Source of the DNA: Chryseobacterium pennae
GTDB lineage: Bacteria > Bacteroidota > Bacteroidia > Flavobacteriales > Weeksellaceae
Assembly: GCF_003385515.1 (NCBI RefSeq)
Contig: NZ_QNVT01000011.1
Coordinates: forward strand, 62,001-126,000
Direction of reading: 5' to 3'
DNA: 64,000 nt
Each line of letters opens with the position of its first letter. The first letter of the stretch is position 1. A program made the translations under genes and the position numbers. Shown in pieces: positions 8,632 to 17,224 of the stretch. The notes under the pieces are model-generated. The model ran no database searches, was not told the origin of the DNA, and worked only from the letters and a program-made list of their open reading frames with translations.

Positions 8632-9270
8632 TTATTTTGCTTTTGAAAATGCCATTTTCACCGCCAGATAAGTAAGTACACTGGCCATAAACCACTTTTG
8701 AACTTTAATCCATGCAGGATTATTATTGAAAAATAGAGCAACTCTTGCAGCTGTCAAAACAATTAAAAAATTCACAGTAAAACTTACCAGTACCTGAACT
8801 ACTCCAAGTTCCAGACTTTGGGTTAAAATAGAACCATATTCCGGCTTGATGAACTGTGGAAAAAATGACAGATAGAAAACAGCTACTTTCGGATTGAGAA
8901 CATTTGTTAAAAATCCAATGGTAAAAAGCTTTTTAGGACCGTCATGAGTACCATTCTGATCGATTTCAAAAATGTTTTTTGACTTCGGTTTAATGGCCTG
9001 ATACGCCAGATACAGAAGATATACCGTTCCGATGGTTTTAAGAACTGTGTAGGCAAGCGGAACAGCTAATAATACAGCCGTTAAGCCAAAAGAAACCATG
9101 ATGATGTGAAACATAAATCCACATACCACACCCATTAATGATATAAAACCGGACTTTTTACCCTGTGTTATCGATTTTGAAATCAGGTAAATCATATTCG
9201 GTCCCGGGCTGATCACCAGGATAAGTGCTGCCAGAATAAAGAATGAAAGATCTTGAAGTGGGATCATCAA
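8632..9270 (-). CDS. LysE/RhtB-family amino-acid exporter
   Basis: The 212-residue integral membrane protein has about six hydrophobic helices and the family signature near the N-terminus: ILVISPGPNMIYLISKSITQGKKSG (the PGPN motif, residues about 21-25, then the G-rich loop). GFLTNVLNPKVAVFYLSFFPQF is the second conserved segment (NPK motif, about residues 119-140). It likely exports neutral or basic amino acids or homoserine-lactone-like compounds; the exact substrate cannot be read from sequence. The start may be the second Met (9267). It is monocistronic as far as can be seen. Confidence 0.9.
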   Translation of the reverse strand: MMIPLQDLSFFILAALILVISPGPNMIYLISKSITQGKKSGFISLMGVVCGFMFHIIMVSFGLTAVLLAVPLAYTVLKTIGTVYLLYLAYQAIKPKSKNIFEIDQNGTHDGPKKLFTIGFLTNVLNPKVAVFYLSFFPQFIKPEYGSILTQSLELGVVQVLVSFTVNFLIVLTAARVALFFNNNPAWIKVQKWFMASVLTYLAVKMAFSKAK

Positions 9271-9450
9271 TTTTTATGCAAATGTCTTGTTTCTTGTAAT
9301 AAGAAGCAATAAATTCATCATACTTTATATCAGTCCGGGATAAAATATAGCTAAGAGTCACTCCCAGCATCATTCATCCAGCTTCCAACCTTTTCAAATC
9401 CTAAAAAAGCGTAAATTAGCCGAATCAATCAATGAATTCTTTCCAGACAA

Positions 9451-10047
9451 ATGTCGAAATTAAAAGCTACAAGAGAACAGAAGAACCTTACTCAGGAAGA
9501 ACTTTCAGAAAAATCAAAAATCTCTGTCAGAACCATCCAGCGGATTGAAGCAGGTACAGAACCGAAAGGACATACTTTAAGAGCATTAGCGCAGGCATTG
9601 GAAATTGAAGAAATTTCATTACAGGAAACTTTTGTAATTCCTGAAACCAAACCCAGTGATGAGATAACCTATGAAATCATTCCGAAGGTGAAAGAAGAGC
9701 AGGAATCACAACCTGAAATCAATTATTCTCTGATTAAAATCATCAATCTTTCATCACTGTTATTTACCTTGTTGCCAACACTGAATATTTTTATTCCGCT
9801 TCTTCTTATGTTTACTTTGAAGCAAAGAAACAGTATGGCCAGACAAATTATTACACTCCAGATACTATGGAGGATTATGGCTCCTATTGTATTTATGCTG
9901 GGGATCTTTTTAAAGCTTGGAAGACAATTTACTATGCCTTTTATAATTGCGATTATATTGGTCAATGTATTTATGGTTCTTCGTAATGCAGCAGAAATTG
10001 ACCGGAATAAGAAATTGTATTTCCGGTTGAATTTCAATATGATATAA
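9451..10047 (+). CDS. XRE-type helix-turn-helix regulator with membrane C-terminus
   Basis: The 198-residue protein begins with a clear XRE helix-turn-helix (residues about 1-60: REQKNLTQEELSEKSKISVRTIQRIEAG). An acidic linker follows, then three hydrophobic helices (about residues 92-112, 122-150 and 158-176) and a basic end. DNA-binding heads on membrane tails of this kind are common in Flavobacteriia and suggest a membrane-tethered transcription factor. The neighbouring downstream hydrolase gene is preceded by three phased GTCGGG repeats that could be its operator. Confidence 0.82.
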   Translation: MSKLKATREQKNLTQEELSEKSKISVRTIQRIEAGTEPKGHTLRALAQALEIEEISLQETFVIPETKPSDEITYEIIPKVKEEQESQPEINYSLIKIINLSSLLFTLLPTLNIFIPLLLMFTLKQRNSMARQIITLQILWRIMAPIVFMLGIFLKLGRQFTMPFIIAIILVNVFMVLRNAAEIDRNKKLYFRLNFNMI

Positions 10048-10052
10048 ATCCT

Positions 10053-10080
10053 GTCGGGACTTTGTCGGGTTTTTGTCGGG
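10053..10080 (+). promoter_or_regulatory. Three helically phased GTCGGG repeats, candidate operator
   Basis: GTCGGG occurs at 10053, 10064 and 10075, exactly 11 bp apart, so all three lie on the same face of the helix. A near-consensus -7 box AATCTTTG follows at 10113-10120, 15 bases before the hydrolase ATG. That puts the repeats about 45-75 bases upstream of the expected transcript start, a normal activator position. The XRE regulator encoded immediately upstream is the obvious candidate binder. Confidence 0.5.
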
Positions 10081-10134
10081 TTCTTTTTTAGGGATAAAAT
10101 AAATGAAAATATAATCTTTGTCAAAAAATTAATC

Positions 10135-11622
10135 ATGACAAAGACAGCTTTATTGAGTCTTCTTTTTTTCTTTCTGTTTTTTAATCCTATTCATGCGCAA
10201 CTGCAAAAAACAGATCCTCTTTACAGAACGATTATATCAAAGGACAGTCTCCTTTTTTCGGTAGGGTTTAATACCTGTAACAGTAAACAGGCAGAGGCTG
10301 TGCTCAGTGAAAATTTTGAATTTTATCATGATAAAGATGGCTTTTCAGATAAGAAGAAATTCATGACTGATTTTAAAAACGGACTTTGTAAAGCTTCCAG
10401 CATATATCGCTATAAAAGGGTTTTGGTTGATAAAAATACTCATATTTATCCTATGTATAAAGAGGGAAAAGTCTATGGTGCTGTTCAGAACGGGGAACAT
10501 CTGTTTTATGAAAGAGAAGGCAGCCAGGCTGAAAAACTGGTAGGGGAAGCTAAGTTTACAAATTTCTGGCAGCTGGAAAACAGCGACTGGAAATTGGCAA
10601 GATCATTGAGTTTCGATCATCATGCTAAAGAAACAATCGATCAGGGAACGGTTTTTAATAACGATCAGGAAATAGAAAACTGGTTGAAGGAAAATAAAAT
10701 TCCAACACTTGGATTAGGGATTATTGAAGATGGAGAATTAAAACAGATCAAAGTTTTTGGTGATATTCAAAAAGGCATTCCAGCTCCGTATAATACGTAT
10801 TTCAATGTAGCTTCTCTCACCAAACCTGTCACAGCAATGGTAACATTACAGTTGATAAACCAAGGCCAGTGGAAACTGGATGAACCTCTTGATGCATATT
10901 GGACAGATCCGGATATTGCTAACGATCCAAGGCATAAAAAGCTCACAACAAGGCTCATTCTTTCCCATCAGACCGGATTTCCGAACTGGAGATGGATGAA
11001 TGCTGACAAAAAATTAAGCTTTCAGTTTGATCCGGGTACCCAATATCAATATTCAGGAGAAGGCTTTGAATATCTAAGGCGCGCTTTGGAAAAGAAATTC
11101 GGAAAAACATTGGATCAGCTTGCCAGAGAGTTGATTTTTCAACCACTTCAAATGAACGATACTAACTATATCTGGGATCAGAATACTGACGAATCCAGAT
11201 TTGCAATCGGATATAATGAAGAAGGGAAACCTTATCCGACAGAAAAAAATAAAACGGCCAATGCCGCTGATGATTTGCATACAACAATCGGGGATTACGG
11301 AAATTTTATGGTTAATGCAATGAATGGAAAAAATTTGAAACCGGAAGTTTTCCAGGAAATGATCAAAAAACAAATCAAGATAAAGGACGGTATATACTTT
11401 GGATTAGGTTTTGGAATTTATGATTTGGGAAATGGTAACTATGCTCTATCTCATAGTGGATCTGATCCCGGTACAAGATGCATTACTTTTGTATTACCAA
11501 AATCAGGGAAAGGAATTGTCATCTTTACCAATACAGATAATGGCACTAAAATCTATGAAAAGCTGGTTCTTCATTATCTGGGTGAAGAAGGAAGGAAAAT
11601 CGCTGATATAGAGAATAGATAA
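10135..11622 (+). CDS. Secreted serine beta-lactamase-family hydrolase with N-terminal NTF2-like domain
   Basis: The 495-residue protein has a signal peptide ending near IHAQ (residue about 21). The next segment, residues about 30-160 (DSLLFSVGFNTCNSKQAEAVLSENFEFYHDKDG), resembles a nuclear-transport-factor-2-like/DUF4440 domain. The C-terminal half is a class C beta-lactamase/DD-peptidase-like serine hydrolase: ASLTKPVTAM gives the SxxK nucleophile, QYQYSGEGFEYL the Tyr motif (YSG rather than YxN), and ALSHSGSDPG the HSG motif replacing KTG. It is likely periplasmic or outer-membrane exposed; esterase or peptidase activity is more likely than antibiotic resistance. The gene follows the XRE/membrane regulator and carries phased repeats in its promoter. 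Confidence 0.85.
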   Translation: MTKTALLSLLFFFLFFNPIHAQLQKTDPLYRTIISKDSLLFSVGFNTCNSKQAEAVLSENFEFYHDKDGFSDKKKFMTDFKNGLCKASSIYRYKRVLVDKNTHIYPMYKEGKVYGAVQNGEHLFYEREGSQAEKLVGEAKFTNFWQLENSDWKLARSLSFDHHAKETIDQGTVFNNDQEIENWLKENKIPTLGLGIIEDGELKQIKVFGDIQKGIPAPYNTYFNVASLTKPVTAMVTLQLINQGQWKLDEPLDAYWTDPDIANDPRHKKLTTRLILSHQTGFPNWRWMNADKKLSFQFDPGTQYQYSGEGFEYLRRALEKKFGKTLDQLARELIFQPLQMNDTNYIWDQNTDESRFAIGYNEEGKPYPTEKNKTANAADDLHTTIGDYGNFMVNAMNGKNLKPEVFQEMIKKQIKIKDGIYFGLGFGIYDLGNGNYALSHSGSDPGTRCITFVLPKSGKGIVIFTNTDNGTKIYEKLVLHYLGEEGRKIADIENR

Positions 11623-11808
11623 TTTTTTTCTCGCAGATCAAACAAATTCTGCAGATTTTTTAGATCCGCTTCATCAGCGAAATCTGCATGAGATAAAATT
11701 AAACGTAAAGTTATCCATCCGCTTAGAAATATAACAGCTTGAATATAAGGCTTTGCGTTTTAAAAACATAATATTTTAGAAAAAACTAATAAGCATTCCC
11801 TATATAAA

Positions 11809-11840
11809 AAAGCCTGTCTTCAAAAGAAAAGACAGGCTTT
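11809..11840 (-). terminator. Terminator for lipoprotein gene (leftward)
   Basis: AAAGCCTGTCTT (11809-11820) and its exact complement (11829-11840) form a 12-bp stem with an 8-base loop. The leftward strand continues into a T-run (plus-strand A-run from 11801). The stem starts 7 bp after the stop of the lipoprotein gene and could also stop rightward transcripts from the hydrolase gene. Confidence 0.85.
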
Positions 11841-11847
11841 ATAAGTA

Positions 11848-12393
11848 TTATTTCACCTTTTCCAAAAGATATAATTTTGCTCCGGAAAATGCCAGCTTAG
11901 GCATCAGATTACCTTCTAGCACCATCGTTTTACTGTTGACATCAATTACGGATATATAATTATTAGAATTGTATTCAATATAGTTTTCTTTTTCCTTGGT
12001 GATAGGATTTTTCCCGAATTCCAACGAGTATTTTACCCAATCTTCCTCATCAGAATTACAATGTACCGGCTTGAATTTAGATTTTTTAGCTTTAAAAATC
12101 ATCTGATCAAAACCTCCTGTACATTCCGAAGAAAATGTGCTTTCAGGATTCTGGTCTTTGGTAAAATCTTCGAAAGAACCTTTATAAACACCTACTACCT
12201 TCCAGGTTCCATCTAAACGGTCTTCATCTATTTTGCCCTTTGCTTTGCTTACCGCCCAGCTAATCCCGTTAACTGTTCCTTTTACTGCCTTGTAGCCTAT
12301 ATTTACAGCTCCGGACACCACTTTAGTAGCTGTTCTTACCACACAGGAATTCAATACCAGAACAGCCGAAGCCAGAAATATCATTTTTTTCAT
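11848..12393 (-). CDS. Lipocalin-like hypothetical lipoprotein
   Basis: The 181-residue protein has a lipoprotein signal (MKKMIFLASAVLVLNSC, lipobox LNSC, Cys17). A glycine/valine-rich helical segment follows (about residues 20-50), then a region reading DRLDGTWKVVGVYKGSF. The LxGTWKV element followed by beta-strand-rich text (FKPVHC, DEEDWVKYSLEF, YISVIDVNSKTMVLEG) resembles Bacteroidota lipocalin-like lipoproteins. It is probably anchored in the outer membrane or periplasm; the function is unknown. A terminator follows directly. The upstream region carries a large repeat array (12438-12975). Confidence 0.72.
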   Translation of the reverse strand: MKKMIFLASAVLVLNSCVVRTATKVVSGAVNIGYKAVKGTVNGISWAVSKAKGKIDEDRLDGTWKVVGVYKGSFEDFTKDQNPESTFSSECTGGFDQMIFKAKKSKFKPVHCNSDEEDWVKYSLEFGKNPITKEKENYIEYNSNNYISVIDVNSKTMVLEGNLMPKLAFSGAKLYLLEKVK

Positions 12394-12437
12394 ATTGTCA
12401 AATTTTTTACGAAGATAAGGCTTTATGTTTAATGGGG

Positions 12438-12710
12438 AGTAGAGGCTGGGAGCTGGAAGAGGGAGGCTGGAAGTTATTGAAGTGTAATAATGACTGGTTC
12501 TGTTTTTTAATTTGCTGGCAATATTTTTATGAACAGGAAGTAGAGGCTGGGAGCTGGAAGAGGGAGGTTGGAAGTTATTGAAGTGTAATAATGACTGGTT
12601 CTGTTTTTTAATTTGTTGGCAATATTTTTATGAACAGGAAGTAGAGGCTGGGAGCTGGAAGAGGGAGGCTGGAGGATATTGAAGTGCAAGCAATAACTGT
12701 TCTGTTTTCT
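12438..12710. repeat. Tandem array A: three 101-bp units, purine-rich core
   Basis: Units start at 12438, 12539 and 12640, a period of exactly 101 bp. The third is complete only in its first part and diverges after about 12690. Each unit contains a purine-rich block (AGGCTGGGAGCTGGAAG then AGGGAGG) followed by an AT-rich spacer with TTATTGAAGTGTAATAATG and GGCAATATTTTTATGAACA. Units 1 and 2 differ at only a few positions. The array lies between divergently transcribed genes, and no ORF in it looks coding. Confidence 0.9.
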
Positions 12711-12730
12711 TAACCTCACTTGCCTGGTTA

Positions 12731-12975
12731 TATTGTAAACAAAAAAACAAGGCCGGTTGAATAGTAACTTTCAGCCTTCCGGCTTCCTTTCTTCTAATTT
12801 AAACTTTGTTGGCCAGCTTGTATTGTAAACTAAAAGACAAGGCCGGTTGAATAGTAACTTCCATCTTCCCTCTTCCGGCTTCCTTTCTAATTTAAACTTT
12901 TGTTGGTCATTTTGTATTGTAAACTAAAAGACAATGTCGGTTGAATAGTAACTTCCCACCTCCCTCTTCTGCCTT
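12731..12975. repeat. Tandem array B: three ~90-94-bp units, pyrimidine-rich core
   Basis: TATTGTAAAC marks units at 12731, 12821 and 12915 (periods 90 and 94). Each unit continues with an AAAAGACAAGGCCGGTTGAA-like segment, ATAGTAACTT, and a pyrimidine block such as CATCTTCCCTCTTCCGGC, and the first two end with AATTTAAACTTT. The pyrimidine block is the reverse complement of the purine block in array A, so the two arrays face each other. Confidence 0.88.
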
Positions 12976-13034
12976 CCTGCCTTCCAATTCCCAGATTTTT
13001 TTCATAAGTTCGTTTGTTAAGAAATAATAACCAT

Positions 13035-13760
13035 ATGACTATCACTGTAGTTCTTTTATTAGTTTTCATCGTTTTTGCAGTAGTGTTCATTGGAATACTT
13101 GTCAGGCCACAGAAGATCAATACATTTTCCGGTACGGATTTTCAAACTCAGTTTTTAGATCAGTCTGCCCTTCAAAAAAGAGAGGATTATCTTACCAAGA
13201 TGGATTCAAGACATCGTACGATAAGTATCGTTCTTCTGGTCTTCATGGTTATTGCTTTTTCCAGTCCTGTTGTGTATGCCTGGTTTGATACGCTGCATTA
13301 TAAAGGAATATTAGATAAAGAAAGCTATGATATCCGCATTCGGGATAACAATCTGATGATGGGCGGAATGCTGGGAATGTGCGTATTGTTTTTCTTTATG
13401 ATTTCACTGGTGAAAAGAAAGATGATACAAGGCTATAAGAGTGTGATATTAAGTCTGAGCCAGAAAGATTTTGAAAAAATGCTTGATATAAACCAATCGA
13501 TGAACGGAGTAGACCGATTTACAATGTCACCTCCTTTTATTCTTAGCCAGTATGGGCTGCATGTATTTAAATTGGGCAGGGTACTTGCTTTTTTATGGGC
13601 AGATGTCACTGAGTTTAAAATGACCAGTGCGCCACGTGGAGGCTATTTCATAAGGATGAAGGTAAGAGGGAAATTATATTTTTTTACGATATCGGACCAT
13701 ACAATGTTGAATACACTCGAAGCCGAATGCAGACAACGGGGAATTACAATAGTATCGTAG
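13035..13760 (+). CDS. Hypothetical membrane protein with PH-like C-terminus
   Basis: The 241-residue protein starts at the first ATG of the frame (13035, MTITVVLLL), because the open frame before it begins only with TTG. It has an N-terminal hydrophobic helix (residues about 1-24), two more (about 65-85 and 108-127), and a soluble C-terminus with FILSQYGLHVFKLGRVLAFLWADVTEFKMTSAPRGGYFIRMKVRGK. That strand-rich stretch resembles the PH-like/YdjO-type domains of small bacterial membrane proteins, a weak structural guess. The gene converges on the next leftward gene with only 12 bp between stops. Confidence 0.65.
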   Translation: MTITVVLLLVFIVFAVVFIGILVRPQKINTFSGTDFQTQFLDQSALQKREDYLTKMDSRHRTISIVLLVFMVIAFSSPVVYAWFDTLHYKGILDKESYDIRIRDNNLMMGGMLGMCVLFFFMISLVKRKMIQGYKSVILSLSQKDFEKMLDINQSMNGVDRFTMSPPFILSQYGLHVFKLGRVLAFLWADVTEFKMTSAPRGGYFIRMKVRGKLYFFTISDHTMLNTLEAECRQRGITIVS

Positions 13761-13772
13761 ATCTAGGTTTGT

Positions 13773-14516
13773 TTACTTTACCCAAGTTTTTACTGTTTCA
13801 AAGAAAAAATCATACAGTTTTTTGTCAATATTATTTTGATCGTGAATCCCTATATTATATTCTTTGAAGGCCAATGAGAAGGTAATACTATATGTTTTGG
13901 AGGTTTCTTCCGGCTGAAAAAGGTTACTCTGTGACAGGGTTTCAATGTATTGTTGAAATTGTTCCGGTGTGAGCTTTTTATACTTGGAAATCTCAACAGG
14001 ATTCATGTTTTTGTCCTGTGAATGTCGGATGTAGTGAACGGTACCATCCTTTTTTATGGTTATACTTTCCCGGTCCCAGTCGTTAAGATTATAACGACCA
14101 ATGTATAGAGAATCTGCTTTTTTAAAATCAATTTTATAGAACTTTTGGGGCTCATGATCTTGCTTGATCAAAAAAATTATCGGGTCATTGGAGGCTGGTA
14201 TCTTATACTTTACTTTGGAATAATCATAATGCTTATTCAAAGAATCAGGCTTAAAAGAGATAACATCCTGTTTCAGATTATAGTTTCCCGATGTAAATTC
14301 CTTGGTGAGATAATCTCCCTGGTCATTCTGGTGATAAATATTAAATGTATGGTCATTATTTAACTGCAGCACTTCAGTAGAAGTACAGCAGCCATTGAAT
14401 ATAGGAAGCATAACAGATTGGGCAACATAAGTTCCGGAAACACGATTGCTCTTATTACAGCTGTTCAAAAGAATTGCTGATAAGAAGATGATGGCTGTTA
14501 TTAATTTTACCCACAT
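13773..14516 (-). CDS. Hypothetical lipoprotein, 247 aa
   Basis: MWVKLITAIIFLSAILLNSCNKSNRVSGTY gives a lipoprotein signal with lipobox LLNSC (Cys20). The body is beta-rich, with repeated short blocks such as NDHTFNIYHQNDQGDY and KDGTVHYIRH, a pattern typical of lipocalin-like or DUF-type Bacteroidota lipoproteins, but I do not recognise the family. It is the last gene of a leftward set of three closely spaced genes (gaps of 14 and 9 bp) encoding exported proteins. Confidence 0.65.
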   Translation of the reverse strand: MWVKLITAIIFLSAILLNSCNKSNRVSGTYVAQSVMLPIFNGCCTSTEVLQLNNDHTFNIYHQNDQGDYLTKEFTSGNYNLKQDVISFKPDSLNKHYDYSKVKYKIPASNDPIIFLIKQDHEPQKFYKIDFKKADSLYIGRYNLNDWDRESITIKKDGTVHYIRHSQDKNMNPVEISKYKKLTPEQFQQYIETLSQSNLFQPEETSKTYSITFSLAFKEYNIGIHDQNNIDKKLYDFFFETVKTWVK

Positions 14517-14530
14517 GATATTCTGCTTAT

Positions 14531-14962
14531 TTATTCCTTTACAGGAGGAGGAGCATATTTTTCAAAACCATACACAAGATGGTAATATAGTTTGTTTTCC
14601 TGATACGTTTTTCCCATTGGCGTAACACTTTCTCCCTGTAATAACAGCTTTTTTTCAACCTGATTGTTCTTATATTTTGTTAATGTAGGCAGCAGATAAG
14701 AAACACCCGTTGTCTGCCATTGCTCATTATCATGAATGAACAGCCATTCATCTGCCTTTTTATTAAAATAGCAGGAGAGATTACCGCCGAGCTTTTTCGG
14801 GCCGGAATATTTCATCTTAAATCCCTTTTGGGTTAAGAGACTGTCTGTATTAACCTTTTTAGAAAAAAGCTTATACCATACCTCAGAAGATGTTAGAGTC
14901 TGTGCAGAAAACATGGATATTCCTGAATTTAAGGCGATAAATAATAATATATTGATTTTCAT
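14531..14962 (-). CDS. Hypothetical secreted protein, 143 aa
   Basis: The protein has a signal peptide (MKINILLFIALNSGISMFSAQ, cleavage after about residue 21). A small soluble domain follows with GFKMKYSGPKKLGGNLSCYF and DEWLFIHDNEQWQTTGVSYLL. No family is recognised. It sits between the WG-repeat gene and the lipoprotein gene, so it is probably cotranscribed with both and exported to the periplasm. Confidence 0.6.
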   Translation of the reverse strand: MKINILLFIALNSGISMFSAQTLTSSEVWYKLFSKKVNTDSLLTQKGFKMKYSGPKKLGGNLSCYFNKKADEWLFIHDNEQWQTTGVSYLLPTLTKYKNNQVEKKLLLQGESVTPMGKTYQENKLYYHLVYGFEKYAPPPVKE

Positions 14963-14971
14963 TAAATTGAA

Positions 14972-15835
14972 TTAATCAGTTTTCTTTTCCGGTTCTGTTT
15001 CCGTTTTTTCCTTTCTAAGCAATTTCCCTGTCGGGCTGAAATAATAATTTACATCATTTTTCTGGAAAAATAATTCCTGACCATAAAGATAGGCATCATT
15101 ATATTCTAAAGGGAGAATGGTTTTCATCTGGAAATCCGATAAGCCAAATAAACCATTTTTCCGGATGATGATGGCAGTATCAGTTAAAGATACCAGTTCA
15201 ATATCACTTAGTTTAATGATGTATTTTCCGTTTTTATCAATCACTCCGTACTGGTCTCCGATTCTGACGATAGAATAATACTGCTTTTTATCATTCATAA
15301 AATGAAACCCATGAATCTCATCATATAGAAACGGAACGAGAGTCTTATTTTGAATATCTATGATTCCCTTTTTACCATTCTTTTTTGCCTCAATAAGCGT
15401 GCTGTACATAGGATCAAGATCTTCGTATTCTATGGGAACCAAGATTTCATTTTTATCATTAACAATACCGTCGAGGTCATTTTTAGTGACCTTTATAAAT
15501 CCATTTGATAAACCTATTGAGCTGTAAGTATTGTCTAAACCTATGACCCATTCTCCCTTACTGTTGAGAATCCCATACTTTTCTGTACCGGGAACATGTT
15601 CTTCCTTTCTTCTTCCGGATTCATCATATTCATGATCAGCTTTTGAAACCAGATAATAGCCGTCTGTATTATAAGTTGCTGAGCAAAACTGAGGTGGAAC
15701 AACATTAGTCCCGTCTGAAAGATAATAACCAATATAGCCATTGGACTTAGAAATAGGATACAGCTCATCATACTTTTGAGCATTAAGCATAAGGAAGGAA
15801 GCAGATAAAAGTAAGGAAGCAGTTATTTTTTTCAT
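14972..15835 (-). CDS. WG-repeat-containing secreted protein
   Basis: The 287-residue protein has a signal peptide ending near LNAQ (residue 19). The body consists of tandem repeats of the WG/KWG type: GYIGYYLSDGTNVVPPQF, KYGILNSKGEWVIGL, DGIVNDKNEILVPIEY, KKGIIDIQNKTLVPFLYDEI, QYGVIDKNGKYIIKL and LFGLSDFQMKTILPLEY. These repeats form beta-sheet modules seen in many exported Bacteroidota proteins, with suspected carbohydrate- or protein-binding roles. It is the first gene of the leftward trio and is divergent from the 15930-24710 operon. Confidence 0.82.
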   Translation of the reverse strand: MKKITASLLLSASFLMLNAQKYDELYPISKSNGYIGYYLSDGTNVVPPQFCSATYNTDGYYLVSKADHEYDESGRRKEEHVPGTEKYGILNSKGEWVIGLDNTYSSIGLSNGFIKVTKNDLDGIVNDKNEILVPIEYEDLDPMYSTLIEAKKNGKKGIIDIQNKTLVPFLYDEIHGFHFMNDKKQYYSIVRIGDQYGVIDKNGKYIIKLSDIELVSLTDTAIIIRKNGLFGLSDFQMKTILPLEYNDAYLYGQELFFQKNDVNYYFSPTGKLLRKEKTETEPEKKTD

Positions 15836-15929
15836 CCGGGTTCTGATTTTTTGTCACTTCTTAAAATTACACATTATCAGGGATATTCTGTTCATCCTAT
15901 TTTTTGTACTTTTAAAAATAAGATTAATA

Positions 15930-17189
15930 ATGATGAAAATATTCCCTTTTATACTGCTGTTTCTGTTGGTATGCGCCTGCTCTCCCAAGGTGACCAGGCT
16001 GGCTGTTCCGGAAGATAAAGCAGATTTCGGAATCTCCAATCCTTCCAAAGCACTGTTTTTTGTAGAAAATGAAAGCATTATTGCATCAGAAGAACATATC
16101 AGCAATCATAAAGCAGTTGCAGATCATCTCTACAGACAGTTTGGAGGTGCTACAGAACGGGTAATGGTGGGCAGAACCAATGCTAAAGCCTTTAAATTTT
16201 CAAATGGAGCCACCACATGGTTTGTAAATGTTCAGTATTTTCCAAAACGTACAGCGATGATTTTATTTGATGGAAAAAATGAACCCATCATTGAATACAA
16301 TACCAAAAATTATGAACGTTTGGTGAAAAAATATTTATCCGAAGATCTGAAAAAGAGATCGGAAACTGATAAACAAAATCAGGTTGCCGAAAAAAAAGTC
16401 TCAAATGTCTGGAACTCCATAGATGCCGTTTCTTTTACTCCGGATCAGAAATATGCAGACCGGATTATTAATTACAGCAATACCACCTATTATCCTCTGA
16501 CTTCTTTTGAAGACAGCGGAAATTGTAACGGACGCTTCATAAACATCATTTATCTGGATGAAAAACAGCAAAAAATAAGCTACACCAACAATATTACTTA
16601 CAGGAACGGGAGAGTATTGGAGAATGTGTATTTACGGGATGGCATTGAAAGTATACAGAAGCATTATCTTAATAAAGTAGGACTATTGGATTCGATAGTG
16701 AATTCCGAGAATGGGAAAAGGGAAATGAAGCTTACTTTCAAATACCTGCCGGATCAATTTATTATTCATTCCAGTTGGGGAACCAGGGAAGAATTTCATT
16801 TGAATGGCAAAGGGCAGGTAGAGGTACAATACAACTTCAATAAAAAAGATAAGATTACAAAAGAAACCTATTATACCTACGACAACCTCGGGAGAATACT
16901 GGTGGAAGATTGTATTTATGATGGTGAAAACCCTGTTACCAATACCTATCAATATGATTCTGATACCAAAAGAATGTATTCAAAGCTAACCATCAAAGGA
17001 AAAGAAGGGAAAACAATTTCAGAAAATACATCTCAAATCATAGATGGGAAACAGGTCTTTACTGTTATTGCTGATGGGAAAATAGTAAACAAATCCGTTT
17101 CAACGCTGAACAGTAATTGTGAAGGAAAAGTGACCACTTATGACAGTCGGGGAAAAGTCGTATCCGTGAGTGTTCAGAAAAGACGATGA
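15930..17189 (+). CDS. Hypothetical lipoprotein with toxin_15/YwqK-like strand repeats
   Basis: The 419-residue protein has a lipoprotein signal (FLLVCACSPKVTRL; Cys about 17). The body has a globular N-terminal part and, from about residue 200, repeated strand pairs (GRVLENVYLRDGIESI, KGQVEVQYNFNKKDKIT, YTYDNLGRILVEDCIYDGENPV, YQYDSDTKRMYSKLTIKG) resembling RHS/YwqK-type repeats. It is the first gene of a rightward set that continues with the 443-residue repeat protein (gap 35 bp) and the giant alpha-2-macroglobulin-like protein. It is probably an outer-membrane or periplasmic accessory of that system; the function is unknown. Confidence 0.65.
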   Translation: MMKIFPFILLFLLVCACSPKVTRLAVPEDKADFGISNPSKALFFVENESIIASEEHISNHKAVADHLYRQFGGATERVMVGRTNAKAFKFSNGATTWFVNVQYFPKRTAMILFDGKNEPIIEYNTKNYERLVKKYLSEDLKKRSETDKQNQVAEKKVSNVWNSIDAVSFTPDQKYADRIINYSNTTYYPLTSFEDSGNCNGRFINIIYLDEKQQKISYTNNITYRNGRVLENVYLRDGIESIQKHYLNKVGLLDSIVNSENGKREMKLTFKYLPDQFIIHSSWGTREEFHLNGKGQVEVQYNFNKKDKITKETYYTYDNLGRILVEDCIYDGENPVTNTYQYDSDTKRMYSKLTIKGKEGKTISENTSQIIDGKQVFTVIADGKIVNKSVSTLNSNCEGKVTTYDSRGKVVSVSVQKRR

Positions 17190-17224
17190 TGAATTATAAA
17201 ACAACAAATGCTCAATAACCACAT

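Noticed and set aside
13014..13034. TTG start for the membrane protein
   Set aside because: An in-frame ATG at 13035 directly precedes the hydrophobic helix, and TTG starts are rare; the extension is not supported.
12507..13120. Short leftward ORFs across the repeat arrays
   Set aside because: They translate the tandem repeats (for example duplicated LPVHKN/LLFIK text) and overlap the next gene's 5' end; no coding character.
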